DNA of 15,102 bases from Gammaproteobacteria bacterium. GTDB lineage: Bacteria > Pseudomonadota > Gammaproteobacteria > Pseudomonadales > Halieaceae. The DNA lies in the NCBI GenBank assembly GCA_018222695.1, contig JAAEZV010000016.1:1-15102 (forward strand). The letters run 5' to 3'. A program made the translations under genes and the position numbers. Positions 7,493-13,739 of the stretch are shown in pieces. The notes beneath the pieces are model-generated. The model saw only the letters and a program-made list of their open reading frames with translations, did no database searches and had not been told where the DNA came from. The first letter of the stretch is position 1, and the number at the start of each line of letters is the position of its first letter.

Positions 7493-7819
7493 CTATTCCT
7501 CTACCCAGACGACCCTTAGGGGCTCGCCAAAATCATCGTAGACAACTTGCCGGCGCCTTTTTGGGGTGCGTCGGCGCACCACCTTGGTCCGGACTCGTTT
7601 CGCCGCCCGCCGTGCATCCATTGTGGCGATCACATCAGTTAGCGGGGTGCGCTCAGCGCGGCGGGTTTCAAATAGCGGTGCGGGGGGTGGGGTTTCGTTG
7701 CGGTCGTATGCGCTCTCACCAGCCCGAAATTCCTTCACTTTTCCGCCAGACGACAGAAAAGCTGCGGTTTGCCGTTGCAGGCGTTCGCGCAAATCGGTCT
7801 TGGAAGGCGGTTTCTTCAT
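7493..7819 (-). CDS. Small basic protein with a SutA-like motif, function unknown
   Basis: This 108-residue protein has an N-terminal helix and the segment FLSSGGKVKEF at 21-31, which resembles the C-terminal FLSRGGKVQEI stretch of the RNA-polymerase-binding Pseudomonas protein SutA (comparison from memory). The middle is proline-rich (TPPPAP near 43-48). Residues 70-90 are extremely basic, with runs of Arg and Lys, and the tail YDDFGEPLRVVWVEE is acidic. It has no membrane segment. A nucleic-acid or RNA-polymerase contact is plausible, but no function is shown. The ATG has a GGAG ribosome binding site eight bases upstream, just inside the leader of a strong promoter. It is the first gene of the minus-strand group. 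Confidence 0.7.
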   Translation of the reverse strand: MKKPPSKTDLRERLQRQTAAFLSSGGKVKEFRAGESAYDRNETPPPAPLFETRRAERTPLTDVIATMDARRAAKRVRTKVVRRRTPKRRRQVVYDDFGEPLRVVWVEE

Positions 7820-7840
7820 ACGGCAGTCTCCGAGGCGGAC

Positions 7841-7869
7841 ATTATAAATAGGGAGCCCCGCCGTACCAA
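7841..7869 (-). promoter_or_regulatory. Sigma-70-type promoter of the minus-strand operon
   Basis: On the minus strand the -35 is TTGGTA (7869-7864, four of six), the spacer is 17 bp, and the -10 is a perfect TATAAT (7846-7841). The predicted start near 7834 leaves a short leader holding the GGAG ribosome binding site of the gene at 7819. It probably drives the small basic protein and the SDR, epoxide hydrolase and thioesterase genes behind it. Confidence 0.6.
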
Positions 7870-7877
7870 TCTATGGG

Positions 7878-7907
7878 CTGACCATGCCCTGCGGTTTCTG
7901 GTTTAAT
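7878..7907 (+). promoter_or_regulatory. Candidate promoter of plsC
   Basis: CTGACC (7878-7883, four of six to TTGACA), an 18-bp spacer and TTTAAT (7902-7907, five of six) preceded by TGG, an extended -10. It faces away from the minus-strand operon promoter, and the two overlap by a few bases less than a helical turn's distance, so polymerase interference is possible. The predicted leader to the ATG at 8006 is about 90 bases. Confidence 0.42.
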
Positions 7908-8005
7908 GCCCCCCGAAAGGGTCCGAGGTGCCCCGATTTCATGCAAACACCCCCCAGATTTGCCCCCGACATGCCCAAGAACAGACGGCGCCAGAGGATC
8001 GACTG

Positions 8006-8863
8006 ATGGGTATCCTGCGTTCATTGCTGGTGTTTCTTTGGATGGCGGTGACGGTCATTCCCTTCGCGCTGGCGATTATTCTGACGGCCCCGTTTGTCGG
8101 GCCCGATGCCAGATGGTGGTATTTGGCCAGGCCCTGGCTGAGTGGCGCGGTGGAAGCGGTCCGGTTGGTCGGTGGAATCCAGTATTCGGTCGAGGGCGAG
8201 CAGGGGCTGCCTGCAGCGGAGGATAACCAGCGCATTATTCTCTGCCCGAAACACCAGTCGACTTGGGAAACGTTTTTTTTCGCCAGTCGCATGCCGCATC
8301 CTCTGGCCTACGTGTTCAAACGCGAATTACTTTACATCCCGTTCTTTGGCTGGGCGATGGCATGCCTGAATATGATTCATATTGATCGAAGCGCCAGAGG
8401 GGACGCATGGAGCAAGGTCGCTTCAATGGGCGAAATGCTCATGGACCGCGGCAAGTGGGTCATTATGTTCCCTGAGGGCACGCGCTCCGAGCGCGGAGCA
8501 AAAGGGGTTTACAAGACAGGTGCCGCCAGACTGGCTATTGCGACCGGCGCGAGCATCGTGCCTATTGCGGTGGCGTCAGCGCGATGTTGGCCGCGCAAGA
8601 GCTTTACCTTTTTACCCGGAACGGTTGCTGTCTCGTTTGGCCCGCCGATAGCGCCGTCTCCGGGCGAAAGTGCAGCCGATTTGATGGATAAAGTGTCAGA
8701 CTGGATAGAGGAGGAGATGCGCCGTATTGATCCAGACGCTTACCCAGAATCAGAGCGGCCGCCGGATCCACTAGAGCAGGAGGCAGCACTCGGGGCGGCA
8801 CTTGAAGAGCAGGCCGCCGCCGCGCGAGCAGCTCAAGGTGGTCTGCACGATGACAATGCATGA
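8006..8863 (+). CDS. plsC: 1-acyl-sn-glycerol-3-phosphate acyltransferase (PlsC family)
   Basis: This 285-residue protein has an N-terminal hydrophobic segment (residues 7-30) that anchors it in the inner membrane, and then the acyltransferase motifs. Block I is KHQSTWE (82-88), where His83 is the catalytic base and Glu88 takes the place of the usual Asp in HX4D. Block II is around HIDRSARG (125-132), block III is FPEGTR (155-160), and block IV is IVPIAVAS (184-191). The family acylates lysophosphatidic acid to phosphatidic acid in phospholipid synthesis. The tail (250-285) is Ala/Glu/Gln-rich and probably unstructured. The ATG at 8006 follows an AGAGGA ribosome binding site and begins directly with the membrane segment; an in-frame GTG at 7928 would add 26 non-conserved polar residues and is less likely. 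The exact acceptor substrate is not certain. Confidence 0.85.
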   Translation: MGILRSLLVFLWMAVTVIPFALAIILTAPFVGPDARWWYLARPWLSGAVEAVRLVGGIQYSVEGEQGLPAAEDNQRIILCPKHQSTWETFFFASRMPHPLAYVFKRELLYIPFFGWAMACLNMIHIDRSARGDAWSKVASMGEMLMDRGKWVIMFPEGTRSERGAKGVYKTGAARLAIATGASIVPIAVASARCWPRKSFTFLPGTVAVSFGPPIAPSPGESAADLMDKVSDWIEEEMRRIDPDAYPESERPPDPLEQEAALGAALEEQAAAARAAQGGLHDDNA

Positions 8864-8949
8864 ACTGAATCGACTGAACGGTGAGGCGCGAGGTGAACTC
8901 ATTCGATACGGGGCCGGTGTAGACTGCGCGGACAAAGGGGAGGTCAGTA

Positions 8950-9573
8950 ATGGGATTCTATAGCGATACGATTGTGCCGAGGCTCGTCACCTGCGCCTGC
9001 GGCACCAAGCCGATCCTAAAGCAACGGGAGAAAGTGGTGCCGCTGGCTCAAGGCAAGGTGCTGGAGATTGGCATGGGGGCGGGGCATAACCTGCCTTATT
9101 ACGATGGTCAGCGAGTCGACGCAGTGGTTGGTATTGACCCCTGTGCCACCAGTTGGGGCTTGGCTCAAAAAAGGGCCTCGCAGTTGGGTGTGCCGCTCGA
9201 ATTCGTGCAGGGCTCGGCGGAGGATATGCCCCTGCCGAGCGAATCATTCGATACGGTGCTGATGACCTTCAGTCTCTGCACTATTCCCGATGGACATGCG
9301 GCGCTCGAAGAAATACGTCGCGTCTTAAAGCCGGAGGGAAGGCTGGTGTTTTGCGAGCATGGCGAGGCGCCTGATGAATCCGTTGCCCGATGGCAAGCAC
9401 GCATCAATCCCATGTGGAGGAGATTATTGGGAGGCTGCAACCTGAATCGGCCAATTGTGAATTGGATCAGTAAGGCCGGTTTCGGTATTCAGTCACTCGA
9501 TCAGATGTACCTGCCGGGCACACCACGCATTGCGGGCTTTAACGTCTGGGGCAGCGCTCAGCGAGAGTGCTGA
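8950..9573 (+). CDS. Class I SAM-dependent methyltransferase
   Basis: This 207-residue protein of Methyltransferase_11 type has SAM motif I VLEIGMGAG (37-45), acidic residue Asp63 at the end of strand two in VVGID, motif II/III VQGSAEDMPLP (86-96), the FDTVLMTFSLCTIPD segment (100-114), and the HAALEEIRRVLKPEGRLVFCEHG helix-strand (116-138). The overall pattern resembles the METTL7/UbiE-like group that methylates small molecules, lipids or thiols; the substrate cannot be told. Several cysteines (15, 17, 65, 110, 135, 163) are present without a clear metal motif. The ATG follows a strong GGGGAGG ribosome binding site six bases upstream. The stop overlaps the GTG start of the next gene by seven bases, so the genes are probably cotranslated. 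Confidence 0.85.
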   Translation: MGFYSDTIVPRLVTCACGTKPILKQREKVVPLAQGKVLEIGMGAGHNLPYYDGQRVDAVVGIDPCATSWGLAQKRASQLGVPLEFVQGSAEDMPLPSESFDTVLMTFSLCTIPDGHAALEEIRRVLKPEGRLVFCEHGEAPDESVARWQARINPMWRRLLGGCNLNRPIVNWISKAGFGIQSLDQMYLPGTPRIAGFNVWGSAQREC

Positions 9574-10283
9574 GGGCTCTGAAAGACCGATCGGGGGGCG
9601 CGGCACTCGGGTTTCCCCTCGGAGCACTGGTTGTCTGTTTGTTTGGTTGCGCGGGCGAACCGACGTCGATGCCGACTTCCCATCATGATAGCCCAGTCAC
9701 TGATCTGTCGGGTCACTGGGAGGTGGATTATGCCCGCAGCGATAGCGTGCAAACCCAACTCAATGCTTCTTTTCGGGAGGTTCAGCGAGAGCTCCGGCGC
9801 CGACGTCAAGCGGCGGAGCGCGGAGCGAGCTACCAGGGTCCGCCGATGGGGGATTTGGACACGCTGGTAGCGGTGGCCAAAATGGCTGAGTTGGTCACTG
9901 AGCCAGAGCTCCTGGAGGTGTATCAGGATGTTCGGCGCGTCCGCATAGAGCGCGAGAACAGTTTTGCCCTGAGTTGTGAGCTGACGGGGGCACAATCGGT
10001 TCCCAGTCTGCTGGGTGCTGAGCAGTGCTGGTGGGATGGAAACCAGCTGCATTTTCGGGTCCTTTTGCCTGATGGCTTGCTGATCAAACATCGGTTCGTG
10101 CGGTCGGCGGATGGTTTGTCTCTGTCGCAGAGGACCGCGCTGACCGCACCCGGTGTTGCAAGGGATATGGAGGTGGTCAGGATCTTCTCTCGCTACGACC
10201 CTACGGAGAGAGGGTACCGTTGCACGGAGACGCTCACGCGCGGCCGGGTTTGCACCACGGAGCAGGCAGCGCCCTATGAATGA
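9567..10283 (+). CDS. Predicted outer-membrane or periplasmic lipoprotein, function unknown
   Basis: This 238-residue protein starts with a positively charged n-region and hydrophobic stretch (15-27) ending in the lipobox LFGC, with Cys28 as the predicted lipidation site. The mature part opens with DLSGHWEVDYARSDS, which reads like the first strands of a beta-barrel or lipocalin-like fold. A charged helix follows (REVQRELRRRRQAAERG), then beta-rich segments, with two cysteines near the end (YRC and RVC). I do not recognise a named family. The start is GTG at 9567, inside the methyltransferase stop (GTGCTGA); no better start precedes the signal peptide. The next gene starts in an ATGAATGA overlap at its stop. 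Confidence 0.65.
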   Translation: MLRALKDRSGGAALGFPLGALVVCLFGCAGEPTSMPTSHHDSPVTDLSGHWEVDYARSDSVQTQLNASFREVQRELRRRRQAAERGASYQGPPMGDLDTLVAVAKMAELVTEPELLEVYQDVRRVRIERENSFALSCELTGAQSVPSLLGAEQCWWDGNQLHFRVLLPDGLLIKHRFVRSADGLSLSQRTALTAPGVARDMEVVRIFSRYDPTERGYRCTETLTRGRVCTTEQAAPYE

Positions 10284-10632
10284 CTGGCGAGTCTTGCCCC
10301 GGCTGCTCCTGCTGGCCAGCTTTTGTGCATTGGGTAGTTGCGCTAGCTCGCCGAGTGACGTGGCATCTACCGAGTTGCAGCAAGACTCGACCAGGGAATG
10401 GGATACCGTTGAGCCGCTAATGATCGCAGCGGCTCCGACGATGCCCCTTCTGGATATCGCCGTTGAATTATTTGATCCCGGGGTATCTGGTGAGGATCGG
10501 TCGCCAGTGGCTGCGGTGAGACGCTTGGAGTCGCAGCTTTTGGCGGGCGAGTTGAGAGAGACGTTGGTCCGCAGCAATCAATGGGGCGTTGTGAGGCTTG
10601 TGCCCACGGCCTCCTCTTTGACTCCGGTGTAA
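10276..10632 (+). CDS. Lipoprotein, N-terminal part, ended by an in-frame TAA
   Basis: This 118-residue product has a clear lipoprotein signal: n-region MNDWR, a hydrophobic stretch (8-18) and lipobox LGSC with Cys22. The mature part contains PLLDIAVELFDPGV, a short helix AAVRRLESQLLAGELRETLVRSNQWG, and the strand VVRLVPTASSLTPV, after which TAA at 10630 stops it in the middle of what looks like a folded domain. The same frame continues after the stop with IRTGIAVSDGRDLILDVV into the next entry, so this is probably the front half of one 368-codon gene. The ATG at 10276 overlaps the previous stop as ATGAATGA. It may be a broken gene, a sequencing error or a site of readthrough. Confidence 0.6.
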   Translation: MNDWRVLPRLLLLASFCALGSCASSPSDVASTELQQDSTREWDTVEPLMIAAAPTMPLLDIAVELFDPGVSGEDRSPVAAVRRLESQLLAGELRETLVRSNQWGVVRLVPTASSLTPV

Positions 10633-10650
10633 ATTCGGACCGGAATTGCG

Positions 10651-11382
10651 GTGTCTGACGGGCGCGATCTGATCCTCGATGTCGTCGACAAAGATGCGAT
10701 GGGCGCTCTGTGGTTTGAATACACGGTGGCTTACCGTCAGCAGTCTGCGGGTGACAATGCCTTGGACGGTATGTTCAACGCTTTGGCTAATCGTCTGCTC
10801 TCGGTGTGGCAGGACAAAGATCGTGATGAGCAATACGCGTTGCTTCAGGGCGCCGAAATCGCTTACGCGGAGGCGCTGGCCCCCGAAGCCTTTTCAGGAA
10901 TGATTCAGCGCTCAGAGGATGATTGGCAGATTGTTCGGCTGCCGGCTGAAGATGATCCGATGCTGGCGCGTATCGAGCGGATTCGAAATCAGGAGTATCT
11001 GTTTTGCGACACCATTGATGAGCAGTACGTTGACATGGTGGACCGGGTGGGCCCCACTTATCGTCTCTGGCGATCGGCCACGCTGGAGCAGACCGAGTGG
11101 CTGGAGCGCTATCAGCGACGCGCAGCGGCTCGCACGGGCAGTGCGGGTGACAGTGAGTTCACGCGGATGCAGGCGGAGTATGCGGCCTATCGGTCATTTC
11201 GGATTCAGGAACAGGCACTGTTTGAACTGGCAGAGGCCTTTGACGCCGAGGCGCGGCCCACAGTGATTCGAACGCAGGATCAAGTGTTTCGGTTGGAGGG
11301 GACCCTTGATTCACAATACGACACGTGGCGCGATCTGTTGCGCGATATTTACTTGATCGAGACTGGAGGCCAGACGCCGTGA
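10651..11382 (+). CDS. C-terminal part of the interrupted lipoprotein (possible restart at GTG)
   Basis: This 243-residue frame lies in the same reading frame as the gene before it, with only the TAA and six codons between. It has no signal peptide and opens with a strand (SDGRDLILDVVDKDAMGALWFEYTVAYR) that appears to complete the beta structure begun before the stop. The segment DNALDGMFNALANRLL and long charged helices follow. I recognise no named family. The GTG at 10651 has no good ribosome binding site; an ATG at 10699 is another possible restart. It ends at TGA 11380-11382, overlapping the GTG of rlmKL as GTGA. If nothing rescues translation here, this half would be a cytoplasmic fragment or silent. 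Confidence 0.5.
   Translation: MSDGRDLILDVVDKDAMGALWFEYTVAYRQQSAGDNALDGMFNALANRLLSVWQDKDRDEQYALLQGAEIAYAEALAPEAFSGMIQRSEDDWQIVRLPAEDDPMLARIERIRNQEYLFCDTIDEQYVDMVDRVGPTYRLWRSATLEQTEWLERYQRRAAARTGSAGDSEFTRMQAEYAAYRSFRIQEQALFELAEAFDAEARPTVIRTQDQVFRLEGTLDSQYDTWRDLLRDIYLIETGGQTP
11365..11369 (+). promoter_or_regulatory. GGAGG ribosome binding site fixing the rlmKL start
   Basis: GGAGG lies nine bases before the GTG at 11379, within the end of the preceding frame. It supports this start over an upstream in-frame codon at 11325 and allows some rlmKL translation independent of coupling. Confidence 0.6.
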
Positions 11383-13550
11383 CCCACTCATTTCTCGCGA
11401 CCTGTCCCGCGGGTGTCGGGGTCTATCTGGCTCAGGAACTTGAGGGTTTGGGGGCTCAGCAGATCGTCGAGCGGCCCGTCGGTGTGTCCTTCGAGGGCGG
11501 AATAGGACTGGGGTATCGGGCCTGCCTTTGGAGCCGCATGGCGAATCGCATCATCCTCCAGCTGAGTGCGGCGCCGGCAAGCTCTGGCGACGAGCTGTAT
11601 GAGGCTACACGAGGTATCGATTGGACGGCGCATCTCGGCGCCAACGGCTCTCTGTTGGTCGACTTTGCCGGACGTAGCGCAGACATTCGAAATGCACAGT
11701 TCGGCGCGCAACGCATTAAGGACGCTATTGTCGATCAGTTCCGGGAGAAAGGCTTGGGGCGTCCCTCGGTCGATTTGAAGCAGCCAGATGTCCGGGTCTC
11801 TGCTCGCTTGAGCAAGGGCCGTCTGATTCTCGGTATCGATCTCAGTGGCGAAAGTCTCCACCGTCGCGGTTACAGGCTCGACGGGGGTGTCGCGCCGCTG
11901 CGGGAAAATATTGCTGCTGCAGCACTTTGGGCTGCGGGTTGGCCGGAGAGGAGTCAGCGGGGAGAGGCCTTGCTCGATCCGATGTGCGGTTCAGCCACGC
12001 TTCTGCTTGAAGGCGCACTGATGGCTCTGGATCGGGCGCCGGGATTGAGTCGGCAACGCTTCGGATTCCATGGTTGGGTGGGTCATGACGAGGACCAATG
12101 GCGCGCTGTTCGCTCTGACGCAGAAGAGCGTGCTGTGGCGGTGCCGGCGAATCATTTGGAGATTAGGGGGTACGACGGCGACATGCAGGCGGTTCGGCGA
12201 TGCCAAGACAATATAGGGCGCCTTGGTCTAGAGGATATCGTCCGCATTCGCTGCAAAGACCTCGCCATGGTGAGCCGGCCTACGCACCGCGATCTCTCGA
12301 GGGGCGTGCTGGTCACCAACCCACCTTGGGGAGAGCGCATGGGACAAAAGGACGCGCTACCGCACCTTTACAACGCCTTGGGCGAGCGGATGAGCGAGGA
12401 ATTCGATAACTGGTTGGCCGTGGTGCTGACCTCTGAGTTGTCGCTAGGCAAGGCCGTGGGCCTGCGCGCCAACAAACGTCATCGCTTTCATAATGGGCGA
12501 CTCGATTTGCACTGCCTGCAATTTCAGCTCGGCGCCGAGAATCGATTTCGAACACTGCAACAGGAGGCCGAGCGTGGCTCTGAAGGTCAGTCCACTTTGC
12601 CCCGGGTGCTGTCTCAGGGTGGTCAGATGGTCGCCAACCGTCTGCGAAAAAATCTGAAGCGCCTCACGCCCTGGCTCAGACGGGAGGACGTTACCTGTTA
12701 TCGGGTGTATGACGCAGACATCCCCGAGTATGCCGCGGCGATTGATGTGTACGAAGGGCGGTTACATATTGCCGAGTATGCGGCGCCTAAAGAGATTCCC
12801 GAGCAGAAAGCGGCAGAGCGTTTTGCGCAGTTGGTGGAGGGCGCGCGAGAAGTCTTTGAGGTCGGTGCCGCGGAGGAGATCGCGGTCAAGCAGAGACTGC
12901 GCCAGAAGGGGCGGGACCAGTATCAGCGGCTGGAGACGACGCGTGAGCGGATTGTTGTCCGGGAGGGCAGGGTCAAGGTGCTGGTCAATTTGCACGATTA
13001 TCTGGATACCGGTCTGTTTCTAGACCACCGGCCGCTCCGCGCATGGCTGGGCAGAGAAGCCAGTGGCGGGCACTTTCTCAATTTGTTCAGCTATACCGGG
13101 GTTGCCACACTGCATGCGGCTCTGGGCGGCGCGACCACCAGTACCAGTATCGACAGCTCCGCCACCTATCTCGACTGGTTTAACGCCAATCTGGCGCTCA
13201 ATGGCTTGTCGGACCGCCAGCACCGCGGTGTCCGTGCCGATGTCAGGGACTGGCTGTCAGAGGAGACGCGCACTTATGACCTGATCATGGTGGACCCCCC
13301 GTCTTTTTCCAACTCCAAGGGTCAAGCCGATTTCGACGTGCAGCGAGATCACCTTTCCCTGCTGGAGTTGGCGATGGCACGCCTCAGTGATGATGGAGTG
13401 CTCTACTTTTCAACCAACCATCGCAAATTTGTATTGGATCCGGCGGTGCAGCAGACATGGCAGGTGCAAGACGTCACGCAGGGTTCAATCCCGGAAGATT
13501 TCTCCCGTAATCAGCGCATTCATGCCTGCTGGCGCCTGACCCACAGCTGA
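11379..13550 (+). CDS. rlmKL: Bifunctional 23S rRNA methyltransferase RlmKL (m2G2445 / m7G2069)
   Basis: This 723-residue protein is close to the 702 of E. coli RlmL. Domains in order: a THUMP-containing N-terminal part (5-160, HSFLATCPAGV start), the RlmL methyltransferase with LLDPMCGSATLLLEGAL (198-213), EIRGYDGD (261-268) and catalytic NPPWGER (314-320), a linker, then the RlmK methyltransferase with VLVNLHDYLDTGLFLDHRP (534-552), LNLFSYTGVATLHAA (567-581), D592 and VDPPSFSNSK (638-647). The two halves add N2-methyl to G2445 and N7-methyl to G2069 (E. coli numbering) of 23S rRNA during 50S assembly. The start is GTG at 11379, overlapping the previous stop (GTGA) behind GGAGG; the longer frame from 11325 adds non-conserved residues. 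It is the last gene of the coupled plus-strand group. Confidence 0.95.
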   Translation: MTHSFLATCPAGVGVYLAQELEGLGAQQIVERPVGVSFEGGIGLGYRACLWSRMANRIILQLSAAPASSGDELYEATRGIDWTAHLGANGSLLVDFAGRSADIRNAQFGAQRIKDAIVDQFREKGLGRPSVDLKQPDVRVSARLSKGRLILGIDLSGESLHRRGYRLDGGVAPLRENIAAAALWAAGWPERSQRGEALLDPMCGSATLLLEGALMALDRAPGLSRQRFGFHGWVGHDEDQWRAVRSDAEERAVAVPANHLEIRGYDGDMQAVRRCQDNIGRLGLEDIVRIRCKDLAMVSRPTHRDLSRGVLVTNPPWGERMGQKDALPHLYNALGERMSEEFDNWLAVVLTSELSLGKAVGLRANKRHRFHNGRLDLHCLQFQLGAENRFRTLQQEAERGSEGQSTLPRVLSQGGQMVANRLRKNLKRLTPWLRREDVTCYRVYDADIPEYAAAIDVYEGRLHIAEYAAPKEIPEQKAAERFAQLVEGAREVFEVGAAEEIAVKQRLRQKGRDQYQRLETTRERIVVREGRVKVLVNLHDYLDTGLFLDHRPLRAWLGREASGGHFLNLFSYTGVATLHAALGGATTSTSIDSSATYLDWFNANLALNGLSDRQHRGVRADVRDWLSEETRTYDLIMVDPPSFSNSKGQADFDVQRDHLSLLELAMARLSDDGVLYFSTNHRKFVLDPAVQQTWQVQDVTQGSIPEDFSRNQRIHACWRLTHS

Positions 13551-13624
13551 CAGCCCGAAGAAAAGCGCGCCCGAAACAATGAAGTCAGGGCGTCAGGGCA
13601 AGTGGGCGTGGTGGCCGTAGCGCC

Positions 13625-13652
13625 TTTATTGGCCTTACTTCGGTGCTATACT
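13625..13652 (+). promoter_or_regulatory. Candidate extended -10 promoter of leuC
   Basis: TGC-TATACT (-10 at 13647-13652) gives an extended -10 box with five of six consensus bases. The -35 position is poor (TTTATT at 13625-13630, 16-bp spacer). The predicted leader is about 80 bases to the leuC ATG. The rest of the 189-base gap 13551-13739 shows no clear rho-independent terminator for rlmKL and no leucine-rich leader peptide. Confidence 0.42.
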
Positions 13653-13654
13653 CC

Positions 13655-13671
13655 GCGCCTTTTTTAGGCGC
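13655..13671 (+). repeat. Perfect hairpin GCGCCT-TTTTT-AGGCGC at the predicted leuC transcript start
   Basis: A six-base-pair perfect inverted repeat encloses a loop of five T. It lies 2 bp after the -10 box, around the predicted start site, so it could stabilise the 5' end of the message or mark a protein site. It is not followed by a T tract, so it is not a typical terminator on either strand. Confidence 0.45.
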
Positions 13672-13739
13672 AGCCGCTGCCGAAATCCGTCTGTTGGGTT
13701 GGGGGCCTCTGCGTTCGTTGGCTTTCGGGATCACAGTTC

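Noticed and set aside
7928..8005. GTG at 7928 as an alternative start adding 26 residues to PlsC
   Set aside because: The added residues are polar and precede the membrane segment; ATG 8006 has a good AGAGGA site and fits the family.
8755..8774. NotI-like and BamHI-like sites followed by ACTAG in plsC, similar to a cloning polylinker
   Set aside because: The reading frame continues smoothly through it as a polar tail, the sites are not in an exact vector order, and no vector sequence flanks it. A chance resemblance in GC-rich DNA is more likely.
8899..9256. 13-base exact repeat TCATTCGATACGG at 8899-8911 and 9244-9256
   Set aside because: One or two identical 13-mers are expected by chance in a window of this size; one copy is within coding sequence of the methyltransferase and neither has flanking symmetry.
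9558..10577. Long open frame of 339 codons on the minus strand opposite the lipoprotein genes
   Set aside because: The plus strand here carries two lipoprotein signals, overlapping start/stop junctions and operon continuity. The antisense translation has no recognisable motif and is rich in Arg, Ser and Pro, typical of a shadow frame in high-GC coding DNA.
11325..11378. Upstream start extending RlmKL by 18 residues
   Set aside because: The extension lies in the preceding coding frame, lacks family similarity, and the GTG at 11379 has GGAGG and a GTGA overlap.
13567..13600. Possible terminator stem after rlmKL (GCGCCC with GGGCGT)
   Set aside because: Only about five pairs with a long loop and no T tract; too weak to annotate.
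13579..13620. Small frame encoding MKSGRQGKWAWWP, tryptophan-rich like an attenuator leader peptide
   Set aside because: It lies upstream of the predicted leuC promoter, has no ribosome binding site, and leucine rather than tryptophan codons would be expected.
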